64,000 nt of DNA from Rhodocyclaceae bacterium UBA2271 (GCA_002347405.1 DDXB01000015.1:1-64000), one strand, 5' to 3'. Positions 1 to 8,738 are shown, counted from the stretch's first letter. The notes: generated by a model from the sequence alone, not told the origin. Program-made: numbers and translations.

Positions 1-70
1 GGCCACATCCGTGCCGTGCCGGTTTGCCTGGGCGCGGTCATCAAGCAGCTTGTATCGAGGAGGTCAATCC

Positions 71-334
71 ATGCAGCTCACTGAAAAGCACAAGGAATAC
101 TGGCAGCGGAACCTGAAGCTCACTTCGGTTCTGCTCGCCATCTGGTTTGTGGCGACCTTCGTCGTCAGTTGGTACGCCCGCGAACTGAATGAAATCACCC
201 TCATCGGCCCGGTGGGCTTCTACATGGGCGCCCAGGGCGCCCTGATCATCTACGTGCTGATCATCTGGTTCTATGCGCGTTACATGAACAACCTGGACCA
301 GGAATACGGCGTCCATGAAGGGGAGGAGCAGTAA
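71..334 (+). CDS. DUF4212-type small subunit of a sodium:solute symporter
   Basis: An 87-residue membrane protein with two hydrophobic segments (about residues 17-35 and 50-72) and a charged C-terminus. The ATG at 71 follows a strong Shine-Dalgarno (gaggagg). Its stop overlaps the start of the symporter gene by one base (TAATG), which indicates translational coupling. Small DUF4212 proteins are known partners of VC_2705-type sodium:solute symporters. The role as an accessory subunit is inferred from this pairing. Confidence 0.9.
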   Translation: MQLTEKHKEYWQRNLKLTSVLLAIWFVATFVVSWYARELNEITLIGPVGFYMGAQGALIIYVLIIWFYARYMNNLDQEYGVHEGEEQ

Positions 335-2424
335 TGGCCACCACCAGCCAGGCACAATTCAACGCCAACCTGAAGCGCTATTACAGCTTCTATACCGGCG
401 GTTTCGTCGCCTTCGTCGTGTTTGTCGGCATTCTGGAGTGGTTCGGGGTGCCCAACAAGATCCTCGGCTATATCTTCCTCTTTGCCACCGTCATGCTGTA
501 TGCCGGCATCGGCTTCATGTCGAAGACGTCGGAGGTTTCGGAATACTACGTCGCCGGGCGCCGCGTGCCGGCCCTGTTCAACGGCATGGCCACCGGATCG
601 GACTGGATGTCGGCCGCGAGTTTCATCGGCATGGCGGGCACGCTCTACCTGACCGGCTATGACGGCCTGGCCTTCATCATGGGCTGGACTGGCGGCTACT
701 GTCTCGTCGCCCTGCTGCTCGCCCCCTACCTGCGCAAGTTCGGGCAATTCACCATTCCCGACTTCCTCGGGGCGCGCTACGGCGGGCATGCGCCGCGTCT
801 GATTGGCGTGTTTGCCGCCGTGCTGGTGTCCTTCGTCTATGTGGTGGCGCAGATCTACGGCGTCGGCCTCATCACCAGCCGGTTTACCGGACTGGAATTC
901 GCCGTTGGCGTGTTCGTCGGTCTGGCCGGCATTCTGGTGTGCTCTTTCCTTGGTGGCATGAAGGCGGTCACCTGGACGCAGGTCGCGCAGTACATCATCC
1001 TGATCGTCGCCTACATGATTCCGGTGGTCTGGCTGTCGATGATCCATACCGGCACGCCGATCCCGCAGATCACCGCCTACACGTCCGTGTTGCCCAAGGT
1101 GACGGCGCTGGAGAAAGAGTTCAACGACAAGGCCACGCCCAAGGGCGCGGCCGAAGAGTCGGTGCGCGCCATCTTCCGCGAGCGTGCCGCCGTTGCCGAT
1201 GCCAAGCTGAAAGGTCTGGAAGCGGGAGGCGCTGGCTACCTCGCCGAGCAGAAGAAAGTCCTGGAAGATGCGGCCGCGGCGCTGAAGGCGGACGCGGCGG
1301 CCGACCCCAAGGCCATCGATGCCGCGGAGAAGGCCGCCAGGGACTATCCGACCGACCCGGCCAAGGCCAAGGATCAATGGACCAAGGACAAGTCCGGTGC
1401 CGCTGCTCGCGCCGGCGCTGTCAAGTCACACGCCGAACCTTTTGCCGCCAAGGATGAAAAAGCCCGCGGCATTGCCAAGAAGAATTTCCTGGTCCTGGTT
1501 TTCTGCCTGATGGTTGGCACGGCGGCGCTGCCGCACATCCTGATGCGCTTCTACACCACGCCTTCGGTGCAGGAAGCGCGGCGCTCGGTGTTCTGGTCGC
1601 TGTTCTTCATTTTCCTGCTCTACTTCACCGCGCCGGCGTTGGCCATCCTGGTCAAATTCGAGGTGTACGGCAGTCTCGTCGGCAGCAGTTTTGCCTCGCT
1701 GCCCGCCTGGGTAAGCAACTGGGCGGCGGTGGACAAGACGCTGATGAGTATTGCCGACATCAACAAGGATGGCATCGTCCAGTTGGCGGAAATCGTCATC
1801 GGTGGCGACTTGATCGTGTTGGCCACGCCGGAAATCGCCGGCCTGCCCTACGTGATCTCGGGACTCGTCGCCGCGGGCGGTCTGGCGGCGGCGCTTTCCA
1901 CCGCTGACGGTCTGCTGCTGACCATCGCCAACGCGCTGTCGCATGACGTGTATTACAAGGTCATCGACCCGAACGCGCCGACGACACGTCGTATCGCGGT
2001 GTCGAAAGGGCTGCTGCTGGTGGTAGCCGTGATCGCCGCCTACGTCACCTCGATGAAGCCGGGCGATATTCTGTTCCTGGTCGGCGCGGCCTTCTCGCTG
2101 GCGGGCTCGGCCTTCTTCCCGTCCTTGGTGCTGGGCATTTTCTGGAAACGGGCGAACAAGCTGGGCGCCATTCTCGGCATGACGGTCGGCCTGGGGGTGT
2201 GCATGTACTACATGATCCAGACCTACCCGTTCTTCGGCATCAATGCCCCGCGCTGGTGGGACATCGCACCGATCGGCGCCGGCATCTTTGGCATTTCGGC
2301 GGGCTTCATTGCCTTGATCGTCGGCACGCTGATCTCCCCCGCGCCGAGCAAGGAAGTGCAGGAACTGGTCGACCATGTGCGCTATCCGAACCTGGAAGGC
2401 GACATCGACACTCGGGCTGCTTAA
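334..2424 (+). CDS. Sodium:solute symporter family protein (VC_2705-like, acetate-permease type)
   Basis: A 696-residue multi-spanning membrane protein of the SSS family with typical segments such as NGMATGSDWMSAASFIG near residue 85 and GGLAAALSTADGLLLTIANALSHD near 515. The substrate is probably a small organic acid, by family analogy. Two oddities are visible. Residues of about 255-383 form a hydrophilic Ala/Lys/Asp-rich insertion between transmembrane segments. A canonical EF-hand-like loop (DINKDGIVQLAE) starts at residue 475. It is coupled to the DUF4212 gene upstream and followed by a clear terminator. Confidence 0.93.
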   Translation: MATTSQAQFNANLKRYYSFYTGGFVAFVVFVGILEWFGVPNKILGYIFLFATVMLYAGIGFMSKTSEVSEYYVAGRRVPALFNGMATGSDWMSAASFIGMAGTLYLTGYDGLAFIMGWTGGYCLVALLLAPYLRKFGQFTIPDFLGARYGGHAPRLIGVFAAVLVSFVYVVAQIYGVGLITSRFTGLEFAVGVFVGLAGILVCSFLGGMKAVTWTQVAQYIILIVAYMIPVVWLSMIHTGTPIPQITAYTSVLPKVTALEKEFNDKATPKGAAEESVRAIFRERAAVADAKLKGLEAGGAGYLAEQKKVLEDAAAALKADAAADPKAIDAAEKAARDYPTDPAKAKDQWTKDKSGAAARAGAVKSHAEPFAAKDEKARGIAKKNFLVLVFCLMVGTAALPHILMRFYTTPSVQEARRSVFWSLFFIFLLYFTAPALAILVKFEVYGSLVGSSFASLPAWVSNWAAVDKTLMSIADINKDGIVQLAEIVIGGDLIVLATPEIAGLPYVISGLVAAGGLAAALSTADGLLLTIANALSHDVYYKVIDPNAPTTRRIAVSKGLLLVVAVIAAYVTSMKPGDILFLVGAAFSLAGSAFFPSLVLGIFWKRANKLGAILGMTVGLGVCMYYMIQTYPFFGINAPRWWDIAPIGAGIFGISAGFIALIVGTLISPAPSKEVQELVDHVRYPNLEGDIDTRAA

Positions 2425-2469
2425 GCGTTACCGGAGGAGGAGGGGGACGCAGTTCCCCCGCGTTTCAAG

Positions 2470-2503
2470 CCGGCCCCACTGCGAAGTGCGGGCCGGTTTT
2501 TTT
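2470..2503 (+). terminator. Rho-independent terminator of the symporter operon
   Basis: The arm CCGGCCCCACT pairs with AGTGcGGGCCGG around a GCGA loop with one bulged C, followed by seven T residues. It lies 46 bases after the symporter stop. Confidence 0.92.
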
Positions 2504-2508
2504 ATCGG

Positions 2509-2582
2509 CGCCGTCCCCATGTTGGCGGCGCGTCGGCTAGCGCCGTACCCATGCTGGCGGCGGTTCGGCAGAGCGCCGTCCC
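2509..2582. repeat. Short imperfect tandem repeat, 32-33 bp unit
   Basis: Two consecutive units (2509-2540 and 2541-2573) start with CGCCGT and share CCATG, TGGCGGCG and CGGC at matching places. A third, truncated unit starts at 2574. It fills the space between the symporter terminator and the convergent TPR gene. No function is evident. Confidence 0.7.
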
Positions 2583-2596
2583 GCCAGCGCCGACTT

Positions 2597-3187
2597 TTAA
2601 AACGGGAGTTCTGGAATGAGCTTCATCAGATCAGCGCGTGCGGTGTCCTGCGCCAACTTTTTCGCGCGCTTCGGCTCGAAGTCGAGCAGTCTGATGACCA
2701 TGGGCTTTACTTCATCCGGCCGGTTCGCATGATGCAGTGCCATGCCCAGTTGATAAAACGCCTCGCCGTTCATCGGCTGCAATTTCACCGCTTCCTGAAA
2801 CGCGCTGGCCGCGGCGTCGTGCTGACCCAGGCGCGCGTGGGCAAACCCCATGCCGTACCAGGCGCGATCCTGCTTCGGGTTCAGGCGCACCGCTTCGTTG
2901 AATGCTGCAACCGCTTCCGCCGCCTTGCCGGCACGCTCGCGCACAAAACCCAGGTTGAACCAGGTGTCGCTCTCAAGCGGCCGTACACCAAGCACCTTCT
3001 CATACCAGGACGCCGCGACATCCCAGCGCTGCTTTTCCGCCGCGATGGAGGCCAGATGGCGCAACGACTGAAGATCCGCCGGGTTGCTGCGCAACGCCTC
3101 GGCATACGCCGCGTAGGCGGTATCGTTTTTACCCAGAAAATGAAACACCCAGCCGCGGGCATAATGTCGCCAGTGATCGTAATCCAT
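2597..3187 (-). CDS. Tetratricopeptide repeat protein
   Basis: A 196-residue soluble protein with about four TPR-like helical pairs. Repeated features are A-x-x-x-Y/F patterns such as GYEKVLGVRP-like and AVAAFNEAVRLNPKQDRAWYG segments and AASAFQEAVKLQPMNGEAFY. There is no signal peptide. TPR proteins usually act as protein-protein interaction scaffolds; the partner is unknown. It is divergent from the membrane protein gene at 3226, with 38 bases between the starts. Confidence 0.85.
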   Translation of the reverse strand: MDYDHWRHYARGWVFHFLGKNDTAYAAYAEALRSNPADLQSLRHLASIAAEKQRWDVAASWYEKVLGVRPLESDTWFNLGFVRERAGKAAEAVAAFNEAVRLNPKQDRAWYGMGFAHARLGQHDAAASAFQEAVKLQPMNGEAFYQLGMALHHANRPDEVKPMVIRLLDFEPKRAKKLAQDTARADLMKLIPELPF

Positions 3188-3225
3188 CGTTGCAGCCGTC
3201 CCATTCAGGAAAATTTGAACATACC

Positions 3226-3531
3226 ATGAGTCACCCCGAACTCCTCATCCTCGGCGCGCTGCGCGCGCTGGTCGAAGTTGCCATGCTGTTTCTGATCGGT
3301 CAGGGCCTGCTGGCCCTGCTCGCCGGCAGCCGCCGCCACACCAACACCATCTACACGGTCTTCGTCATCGTCACCGGACCCGTGTTGAAAATCGTGCGCA
3401 AGATTGCGCCGCCACAGATCATCGACAAACACCTGCCTTTCGTCGCCTTCTTTCTGCTGTTCTGGCTGTGGATCGGCCTGGCCTGGCTGAAGAAAATTTA
3501 TTGCGAGGCAAACCTCCTGCAATGCTTCTGA
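3226..3531 (+). CDS. Small membrane protein, unknown function
   Basis: A 101-residue protein with two predicted transmembrane segments (about residues 8-30 and 66-88) separated by a basic loop containing KIVRKIAPP. A longer reading from a TTG at 3190 is possible, but the ATG at 3226 places the start next to the hydrophobic N-terminus (MSHPELL). I do not recognise a specific family. It belongs to the host side of the tRNA-Phe locus. Confidence 0.7.
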   Translation: MSHPELLILGALRALVEVAMLFLIGQGLLALLAGSRRHTNTIYTVFVIVTGPVLKIVRKIAPPQIIDKHLPFVAFFLLFWLWIGLAWLKKIYCEANLLQCF

Positions 3532-3549
3532 TGGGGCTGTGGGGAAATT

Positions 3550-3578
3550 TTGACGGCAATCATGGCAGCCACTATAAT
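3550..3578 (+). promoter_or_regulatory. Strong sigma-70 promoter of the tRNA-Phe locus
   Basis: TTGACG at 3550-3555 and a perfect TATAAT at 3573-3578 are separated by exactly 17 bases. Transcription would start near 3585, just before the tRNA-like relic at 3593 and 150 bases upstream of the intact tRNA, so both would lie on one precursor. Confidence 0.85.
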
Positions 3579-3592
3579 GCGCCGCTTCCTGT

Positions 3593-3651
3593 GGCCAGGT
3601 AACTCGTTGGTAAAGCAGCGGACTGACAATCCCGGCCGAAGGACGGGATTG
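3593..3651 (+). pseudogene. Degenerate tRNA-Phe-like 5' half
   Basis: From 3593 to about 3632 the sequence repeats the first 40 bases of the intact tRNA-Phe gene with a few substitutions and a one-base deletion (GGTAACTCGTTGGTAAAGC against GGTAGCTCAGTTGGTAGAGC). The 3' half has no T-arm. Instead there is a perfect 8-bp hairpin, CAATCCCG (3627-3634) with CGGGATTG (3644-3651). It is probably a decayed duplicate. It may also be a remnant of an integration event at the tRNA. Confidence 0.75.
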
Positions 3652-3734
3652 CGGTGCAGGCTAATGTGAGCATGGCGAACGTTAAGCCGCGATAGCGGCG
3701 GCCGAAACCAAAATCCGCGCAGGACAAGCAACAA

Positions 3735-3810
<76 letters not shown>

Positions 3811-3818
3811 AAATTCAG

Positions 3819-3846
3819 CGCCCAACTGTTCTCAGTTGGGCGTTTT
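3819..3846 (+). terminator. Rho-independent terminator after tRNA-Phe
   Basis: A perfect 10-bp stem, CGCCCAACTG and CAGTTGGGCG, encloses the loop TTCT and is followed by TTTT. It lies 8 bases after the tRNA CCA. The next 227 bases (3847-4073) hold no gene or motif I can support; the left junction of the acquired region probably falls there. Confidence 0.93.
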
Positions 3847-4073
3847 CATTTGTGCTTCCCGCATGACACGCGGGGTTCCCGCACATTCTGCGTGTGCGAC
3901 CCGGCTCCTGTGGCCTGGCAGGAACATCCCCGGTTGCCCTCCGTTCCGCCCTCTCTTCTCTCGAAATCGGCGCTAACTTCTTCGCCGTGGCACACGCACA
4001 TGGCCTTTTGCGACCATGATTTGCACGCGTGCCATTGCCATTCGTTGTCGGGTGGGCTTGGAGTAGCAATCCA

Positions 4074-5024
4074 TCACGCCAACACAGCCGCCGCGCAAGG
4101 CATGGAATACAAGCCTGCGCGCTGCTGTGTGACAACGAGTGCTCCGTAGGCCGCCAGCCGCGCCTCGTGCTCCGGCTTGCCCTTGTCCTTCGACTTGATC
4201 TTGAAAAGGTCAATCGGCTTGTCGCTCTTTTGGCCAGCGCGCTGCATGATCCTTTCTCCGTCCACCTCGGCTCCCTTGAACGACCACAGCGCTTCGAACA
4301 CCTTGGCCTGACCATCGGTGAACCGAATCGGCGTGGCCTGCACGTCCGGCAGCGTCGCCCACTTGAAGTCCGCCGAAAATGGCCCGTTCACAGGTGAGGC
4401 CGGATCGGCCACTGCTGGCGCTGCAGACGGTGCCGAAGGGATGAACGAGATCCCGCCGCCATAGAACGTGAATCGTTCTTCCAGCGCCAGCCATTCCACA
4501 CCCGAGCCAAAGGGCGATCCGCGAGTCATGCGCGGCCTGGGAGTGATGACCCGGATGCTGCCGCCCGCCACGCGCACACGATCCAGCAAGTTCGGCTCAT
4601 GCAGCACTCGTGTCAGATCTCGGGCCAGCAACACCGGAGAACGGCGGGCGTCACCGATTCGCCAGGCTCCGTCGCCCAAGTCGTCGATGTCGTCGCGGCT
4701 CTCGATGTCGAGGGCGAGGCGCATTTTCTGCCGCAGCCAGTCTTCATCCAGGGCCAACGCCGCACCGTCGATTGCTTCGACGGGCACCTGGCCACAATCC
4801 GGGCACCGGCAGATCCGGCCGCCACGACCATCACTCCAGACCTGCGCCCGGTGCTGCTGGCAGTGGGGGCAGAGCACAAAAGACTGATCCACCACTGTTG
4901 GCCTGACCGCTTTGCCGAGCACAGGCAAAGCCGATACCTCGCGTGGCGACAGCGTGGAACGCAGCACCGGCGTGCCGCCCGCGAACAGGCGGCAAACCAG
5001 GGCCCAGGCATCGTGCGTCGCCAT
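4074..5024 (-). CDS. Unknown protein with a four-cysteine zinc-ribbon motif
   Basis: A 316-residue soluble protein. A CPHC...CRCPDC arrangement (about residues 52-77) looks like a zinc ribbon. The C-terminal half contains a Lys-rich helix (DLFKIKSKDKGKPEHEARL) and a short winged-helix-like end. I cannot assign a family. It starts three bases after the stop of the 5028-6263 gene, so the two are one operon, divergent from the XRE-ImmA-HEPN/LOTUS genes. Confidence 0.75.
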   Translation of the reverse strand: MATHDAWALVCRLFAGGTPVLRSTLSPREVSALPVLGKAVRPTVVDQSFVLCPHCQQHRAQVWSDGRGGRICRCPDCGQVPVEAIDGAALALDEDWLRQKMRLALDIESRDDIDDLGDGAWRIGDARRSPVLLARDLTRVLHEPNLLDRVRVAGGSIRVITPRPRMTRGSPFGSGVEWLALEERFTFYGGGISFIPSAPSAAPAVADPASPVNGPFSADFKWATLPDVQATPIRFTDGQAKVFEALWSFKGAEVDGERIMQRAGQKSDKPIDLFKIKSKDKGKPEHEARLAAYGALVVTQQRAGLYSMPCAAAVLA

Positions 5025-5027
5025 TGG

Positions 5028-6263
5028 TCAGTCCTCGAAGGCCGATGAGGAACTGACTGCGTCGGTCTCCGGCGGCAATTCCTGTGCACTGAGAGTCTGG
5101 CCCTTCTGCAAGATGCCCACCGCAACCAGGTAGCCTTCCAGCTGTGCCTGCATCTTGGCGTCGAACTTGTGCAGGTTCAGCCGCCCTTTGCTGGTCACTT
5201 CGATGGTGACCACCTTGGGGCGTGTCCTGCCCGGCTCGGGCGGGTAGTAAAGATTGACCTGCGCCGCCGTGACCGCCCACTGCCCCTCCAGCGGGCCAGG
5301 CAGCTTCTCCTTCAGCAGATCGTGCACCGAGCGTTGCTGGCTGGACTGCATCGCCGTGCATTCGATCTTGAGCGCCGTGTCGGGGCTGAGCAGGGTGAGT
5401 GCCTTCAGCTGAACCATCGAGAAGCCGTCCTCAAAGACCTCCGGCACATCGAATCCGGTGCGCAGCATCGACAAATCCAGCGTCGGCGACTTGATTTTGT
5501 GAGCGCTCGCTTTCACGCCCAGCACATGCTCCGCGAAGGCCTCGACCAGCATCTGCTGGTACTTCGCGCCGCCGCGCACCAGCGTGCGCACCACGCCGGT
5601 GGACTTGGCGTACTCCAGCACCATGTGAATGTTGGGGTTGCCGACCCTGCGCTTCAGGGTTGCGCCCTCGAACTCCAGTCGCAGCATCGCCATGTCCTTC
5701 ACATGGACTGACAACAGGAACACCCCCGGGCTGCGCTCGACCAAGTGCGCCACGCTGCCGTCACCACATTGCAGTTCACGCTTGTAGAAGGCAGAGATGG
5801 CGTGACGCAACGCAGTCAGATTGGCATCCGAACCGTTCGGCTGGCGCTTCAAGCCGAGATCGTATTGCTGCGTCTGCTGCCCATGCTGCTCCCAAAAGCT
5901 GAAGTCATAGGCGCGCTCAAACAGCGCCGGGTGGTGGACGTAGAGCCAGAAGGAACGGTGGATGTCACTTGCGCAAAGCGTCAAACCCGCCAAAGCGGCA
6001 CCGTCGGTCACGGCCGCCTCAAACATCGCCTGCTTGCCTGCCGCATCGCCCAACTGAACGCTGGCCATGAGGTTGGCCGTCATCCGGTCGCGGGCAGCAA
6101 TGTCGGGCCAGACCTTGACCGCTTCGACCAGAAACTGGCTGGTCTCCGGTGTGTCATCCCAGGCAAAGCCATCGGGCACAGGCAGGCTGTGGGTAGTCAA
6201 GAAGTCGCGCAGCGTGGCATCCACCGGCAGCTCGAGCATCACGTCGACAAAGGTCTTCTTCAT
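5028..6263 (-). CDS. Unknown 411-residue protein
   Basis: The ATG at 6263 is preceded by an AAAGGA-type ribosome site 8 bases upstream, so I prefer it to the longer reading from 6320. No catalytic motif or domain is recognised. The protein looks soluble and mixed alpha/beta. Its C-terminal part (about 320-390) has a beta-rich stretch ending in KVVTIEVTSKGRLNLHKFD. It is the first gene of a two-gene operon whose promoter region is shared with the XRE gene at 6508. A host-interaction or defence role is only suggested by context. Confidence 0.75.
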   Translation of the reverse strand: MKKTFVDVMLELPVDATLRDFLTTHSLPVPDGFAWDDTPETSQFLVEAVKVWPDIAARDRMTANLMASVQLGDAAGKQAMFEAAVTDGAALAGLTLCASDIHRSFWLYVHHPALFERAYDFSFWEQHGQQTQQYDLGLKRQPNGSDANLTALRHAISAFYKRELQCGDGSVAHLVERSPGVFLLSVHVKDMAMLRLEFEGATLKRRVGNPNIHMVLEYAKSTGVVRTLVRGGAKYQQMLVEAFAEHVLGVKASAHKIKSPTLDLSMLRTGFDVPEVFEDGFSMVQLKALTLLSPDTALKIECTAMQSSQQRSVHDLLKEKLPGPLEGQWAVTAAQVNLYYPPEPGRTRPKVVTIEVTSKGRLNLHKFDAKMQAQLEGYLVAVGILQKGQTLSAQELPPETDAVSSSSAFED

Positions 6264-6369
6264 CTTGATCGTCCTTTCTGGATCGGCGTCGAAGGTCTGC
6301 GACCGATGTACGGACTGCACTGGCCAGCGACTGGGTTACTGAACACGCACCCCGCACAAGTAAAGTAGC

Positions 6370-6457
6370 GAGATACAAGCGCGATTCTGAACCTTGGATT
6401 TCCGCTTGTCAATCAACGCGGCACATCTAGACCTCATTTGTATCTCACGGCTATACT
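6370..6457. promoter_or_regulatory. Divergent promoter with paired GAGATACAA/TTGTATCTC operators
   Basis: GAGATACAA at 6370-6378 and its exact reverse complement TTGTATCTC at 6438-6446 face each other across 59 bases. Between them, on the minus strand, is TTGACA (6412-6407), 17 bases, then CAGAAT (6389-6384), a good promoter for the 5028-6263 gene. On the plus strand TATACT at 6452-6457 is a possible -10 for the XRE gene. The arrangement fits repression by the XRE protein of both directions. Confidence 0.7.
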
Positions 6458-6507
6458 GGCGGTCTTGTTTTTGTTAACTGACTGTTTTCCCCTACAGGAG
6501 CATCGCT

Positions 6508-6837
6508 ATGGCTTCAGCGTTCGGAGCACGCCTGCGACGCTTACGCGAGGCGAAGAAATTGACGTTGCAACAGGTCGCCGACGCGGTCGGCTGTACCAAG
6601 GCGTACATATGGGAACTGGAGATGAAGGACGGCCAGCGCCCTTCTGCCGAGCGAATTCAGGCGATAGCCAAGGTGCTGGGCGTGACGATGGAGGATGTAA
6701 TGGGGGAGCCCGTCGATCAGGTTCCCCAAGCCAGCCCAGAAGATGTGGCCTTCTTCCGTGAGTACGCCGGAATGACAGAGGAGGAGAAGGATCGCTACCG
6801 TCAGGCACTCAAAATCATGTTCCCTGACAAGAGTTAA
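6508..6837 (+). CDS. XRE-family helix-turn-helix regulator
   Basis: A 109-residue protein. Residues 4-65 form a Cro/cI-type HTH (LRRLREAKKLTLQQVADAVG, then TKAYIWELEMKDGQRPS and AKVLGVTMEDVM). The short C-terminal tail (FFREYAGMTEEEKDRYRQAL) is an acidic helix. It lies directly upstream of an ImmA/IrrE-type gene, a pairing known from phage and ICE repressors that are cleaved or relieved by the partner protease. It probably binds the GAGATACAA operators just upstream. Confidence 0.92.
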   Translation: MASAFGARLRRLREAKKLTLQQVADAVGCTKAYIWELEMKDGQRPSAERIQAIAKVLGVTMEDVMGEPVDQVPQASPEDVAFFREYAGMTEEEKDRYRQALKIMFPDKS

Positions 6838-6850
6838 GGCGGTCCGACAA

Positions 6851-7780
6851 TTGAGCGCATCCCAGCCCCTAACCGGTTCCATCGCAGCCAGCACCGTCTT
6901 GAAATGGTTGCGGGCCTGGCACGCAGACGGCATGCCGGATGCTGTGGATCTGGAAGTCGTCCGTCAGATGCTTCCGGAGACGCCTTACGGCAAAGGGGTG
7001 CGGGAGATCAAAGCCCCGATGGTGCTGGACGTCAATGCCTGCGAAGGCATGCTCGTGCGCAACCCAAAGGACACGGCCGAGTGGGGTATTTTCTATAACG
7101 GCAAGGCCAATCCAGAACGCCAGCGCTTCACCATCGCCCACGAGCTGGGCCACTTCATCCTCCACCGAGATCAGCGGCAAAGTTTCAACTGCGACAAGGA
7201 AAGCGTGTACTCCGGCGCTGACACCATCCGTGTCATCGAACGTGAGGCGGACGACTTTGCCAGCAACCTGCTGATGCCTGGCGACTTGCTCCGCGAGTGG
7301 ATCTCGAACCAGCGCATCGACCTGCATGTCCTGAGCGCGCTTGCCAAACGATTCCAGGTGTCGTTCGAGGCGCTGTGCATCCGGTTCATCAAATTCACGA
7401 CGCAGCGGGCAATCCTTGTCTATTGGGACAACGGCTTCGTGAAGTACGAATGGCGCAGCAGCAGCGCGGTCAAGACGCGCGCCCGCATTCGGCGCACTGA
7501 CGATCCGCAGGAACCAATTCCCGGCACCCTGGCTGCTGATTCCACCGTTGAGCAGGAGTGGGATGGCACGGAGATGTCTGCCGCGATCTGGTGCCCGGAG
7601 GAGGCGCCACACATGAAGTTACGCGAGTTCAAGCACAGCTACACCACAGGAGATCGCGTCCTCACCCTTTTGCTGCTGGAAAGTGCTGAACCACGGTCAT
7701 GGGATCGGTCTTGGCAAGACGGCGAGAGCTTTGACAGCTTCGATCAGTTCGTCTCGACCGGGCAATTGCCAGTTCGGTGA
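6851..7780 (+). CDS. ImmA/IrrE-family zinc metallopeptidase
   Basis: A 309-residue protein starting at TTG, 13 bases after the XRE stop. The zinc site is HELGH at residues 97-101 within RFTIAHELGHFILH, with a downstream EREADDFASNLLMP providing the third ligand region. Family members typically cleave or destabilise a cognate XRE repressor. The C-terminal 130 residues are beyond the protease core and may sense a signal. Its stop overlaps the next start (GTGA). Confidence 0.9.
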   Translation: MSASQPLTGSIAASTVLKWLRAWHADGMPDAVDLEVVRQMLPETPYGKGVREIKAPMVLDVNACEGMLVRNPKDTAEWGIFYNGKANPERQRFTIAHELGHFILHRDQRQSFNCDKESVYSGADTIRVIEREADDFASNLLMPGDLLREWISNQRIDLHVLSALAKRFQVSFEALCIRFIKFTTQRAILVYWDNGFVKYEWRSSSAVKTRARIRRTDDPQEPIPGTLAADSTVEQEWDGTEMSAAIWCPEEAPHMKLREFKHSYTTGDRVLTLLLLESAEPRSWDRSWQDGESFDSFDQFVSTGQLPVR

Positions 7781-8649
7781 GTCCCTCGATGACAGGCTTG
7801 CCGATCCAACCCATAGATGAAGAGCTGCAGACCTTGCAACGCGAGGTGCAGCGAATGCTGGGCCGTTGTCTCTTGCGTCTGCAGCAGTACGAACAACTGA
7901 TGAAGGCCATCGTGGCCCACCACGAAATCTCCGCGTCAGGATTACCCCTCGAATCGAACCAGGCGGAGCGCATTGCGGATGCCGCAAACAAGACGCTGGG
8001 TACATTGGTTGGCACGCTGCTCGGAACGTATGTCACCAACAGCGCGCAAGAAGAGGTCGCAGAACCAGATGCGCCCGACAACATCGTCTCGTTCAAGATG
8101 AAGATGAGCTTGCAGATGTCTGCCGAGGATTTCGATAGGACGCAGAATGATCTGAAAGATCTGGTACTGCTGCGAAACAACCTGGTGCACCACTTCATCG
8201 ACCAGCACGACCTTTGGAATCTGGACGGATGCCGTGGTGCGCAAGAGTCCTTGGTGGCGGCCTACAGTCGCATTGATCAACACTTTGAGCAACTGCGGGG
8301 CTGGGCGGAGCACATGGATCAGGCCCGTCGCCTGGCGGCTGATTTTGCCCAGTCCGATGCCTTCCGTGATCTGGTGATCAACGGTATAGCGCCGGATGGC
8401 TCGGTGGATTGGCCTGCTGCCGGAATTGTTCGCGCTTTGCGTGAGGCAGCAGATGAGTTGGCTGTCGAAGAGTGGACGCCGGTCGCCAGCGCTGGACGAT
8501 GGATTGCAGAACGGCATCCCGATCAATTACCGGCCAAGTATGGGTGTAGCAGTTGGCGGCAGGTCGCACACGAATCCGGCCTTTTCGAGCTTCGGTATCG
8601 GGAAGTGAATGGCCAGCGCGCGGCTTGGTACCGGCCAAAAAAAACATAG
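7777..8649 (+). CDS. HEPN-like plus LOTUS/OST-HTH domain protein
   Basis: A 290-residue protein. Residues 15-190 are all-helical and carry LRNNLVHHF, where R133 to H138 matches the R-x4-6-H motif of HEPN ribonucleases. Residues 232-288 (WTPVASAGRWIAER through AAWYRPKK) match the LOTUS/OST-HTH fold, which binds RNA or RNA helicases. The start is GTG at 7777, overlapping the ImmA stop by 4 bases; ATG at 7789 is an alternative. I infer an RNA-directed effector controlled by the XRE-ImmA pair. The HEPN call rests on one motif and helicity. Confidence 0.75.
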   Translation: MSPSMTGLPIQPIDEELQTLQREVQRMLGRCLLRLQQYEQLMKAIVAHHEISASGLPLESNQAERIADAANKTLGTLVGTLLGTYVTNSAQEEVAEPDAPDNIVSFKMKMSLQMSAEDFDRTQNDLKDLVLLRNNLVHHFIDQHDLWNLDGCRGAQESLVAAYSRIDQHFEQLRGWAEHMDQARRLAADFAQSDAFRDLVINGIAPDGSVDWPAAGIVRALREAADELAVEEWTPVASAGRWIAERHPDQLPAKYGCSSWRQVAHESGLFELRYREVNGQRAAWYRPKKT

Positions 8650-8738
8650 CGCCAAAGCCGCGCACTCCCGCTAAATCACGTTACGCGAAGTGCCCTTGGT
8701 TTCTAGCATGAGCAGCGTTTTCCATCGGAATGCTTGCC

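Noticed and set aside
280..1377. Long minus-strand open frame opposite the symporter gene
   Set aside because: It is rich in His, Arg and Gly with no coherent domain, and lies entirely opposite a well-supported gene. It is a frame shadow of high-GC DNA.
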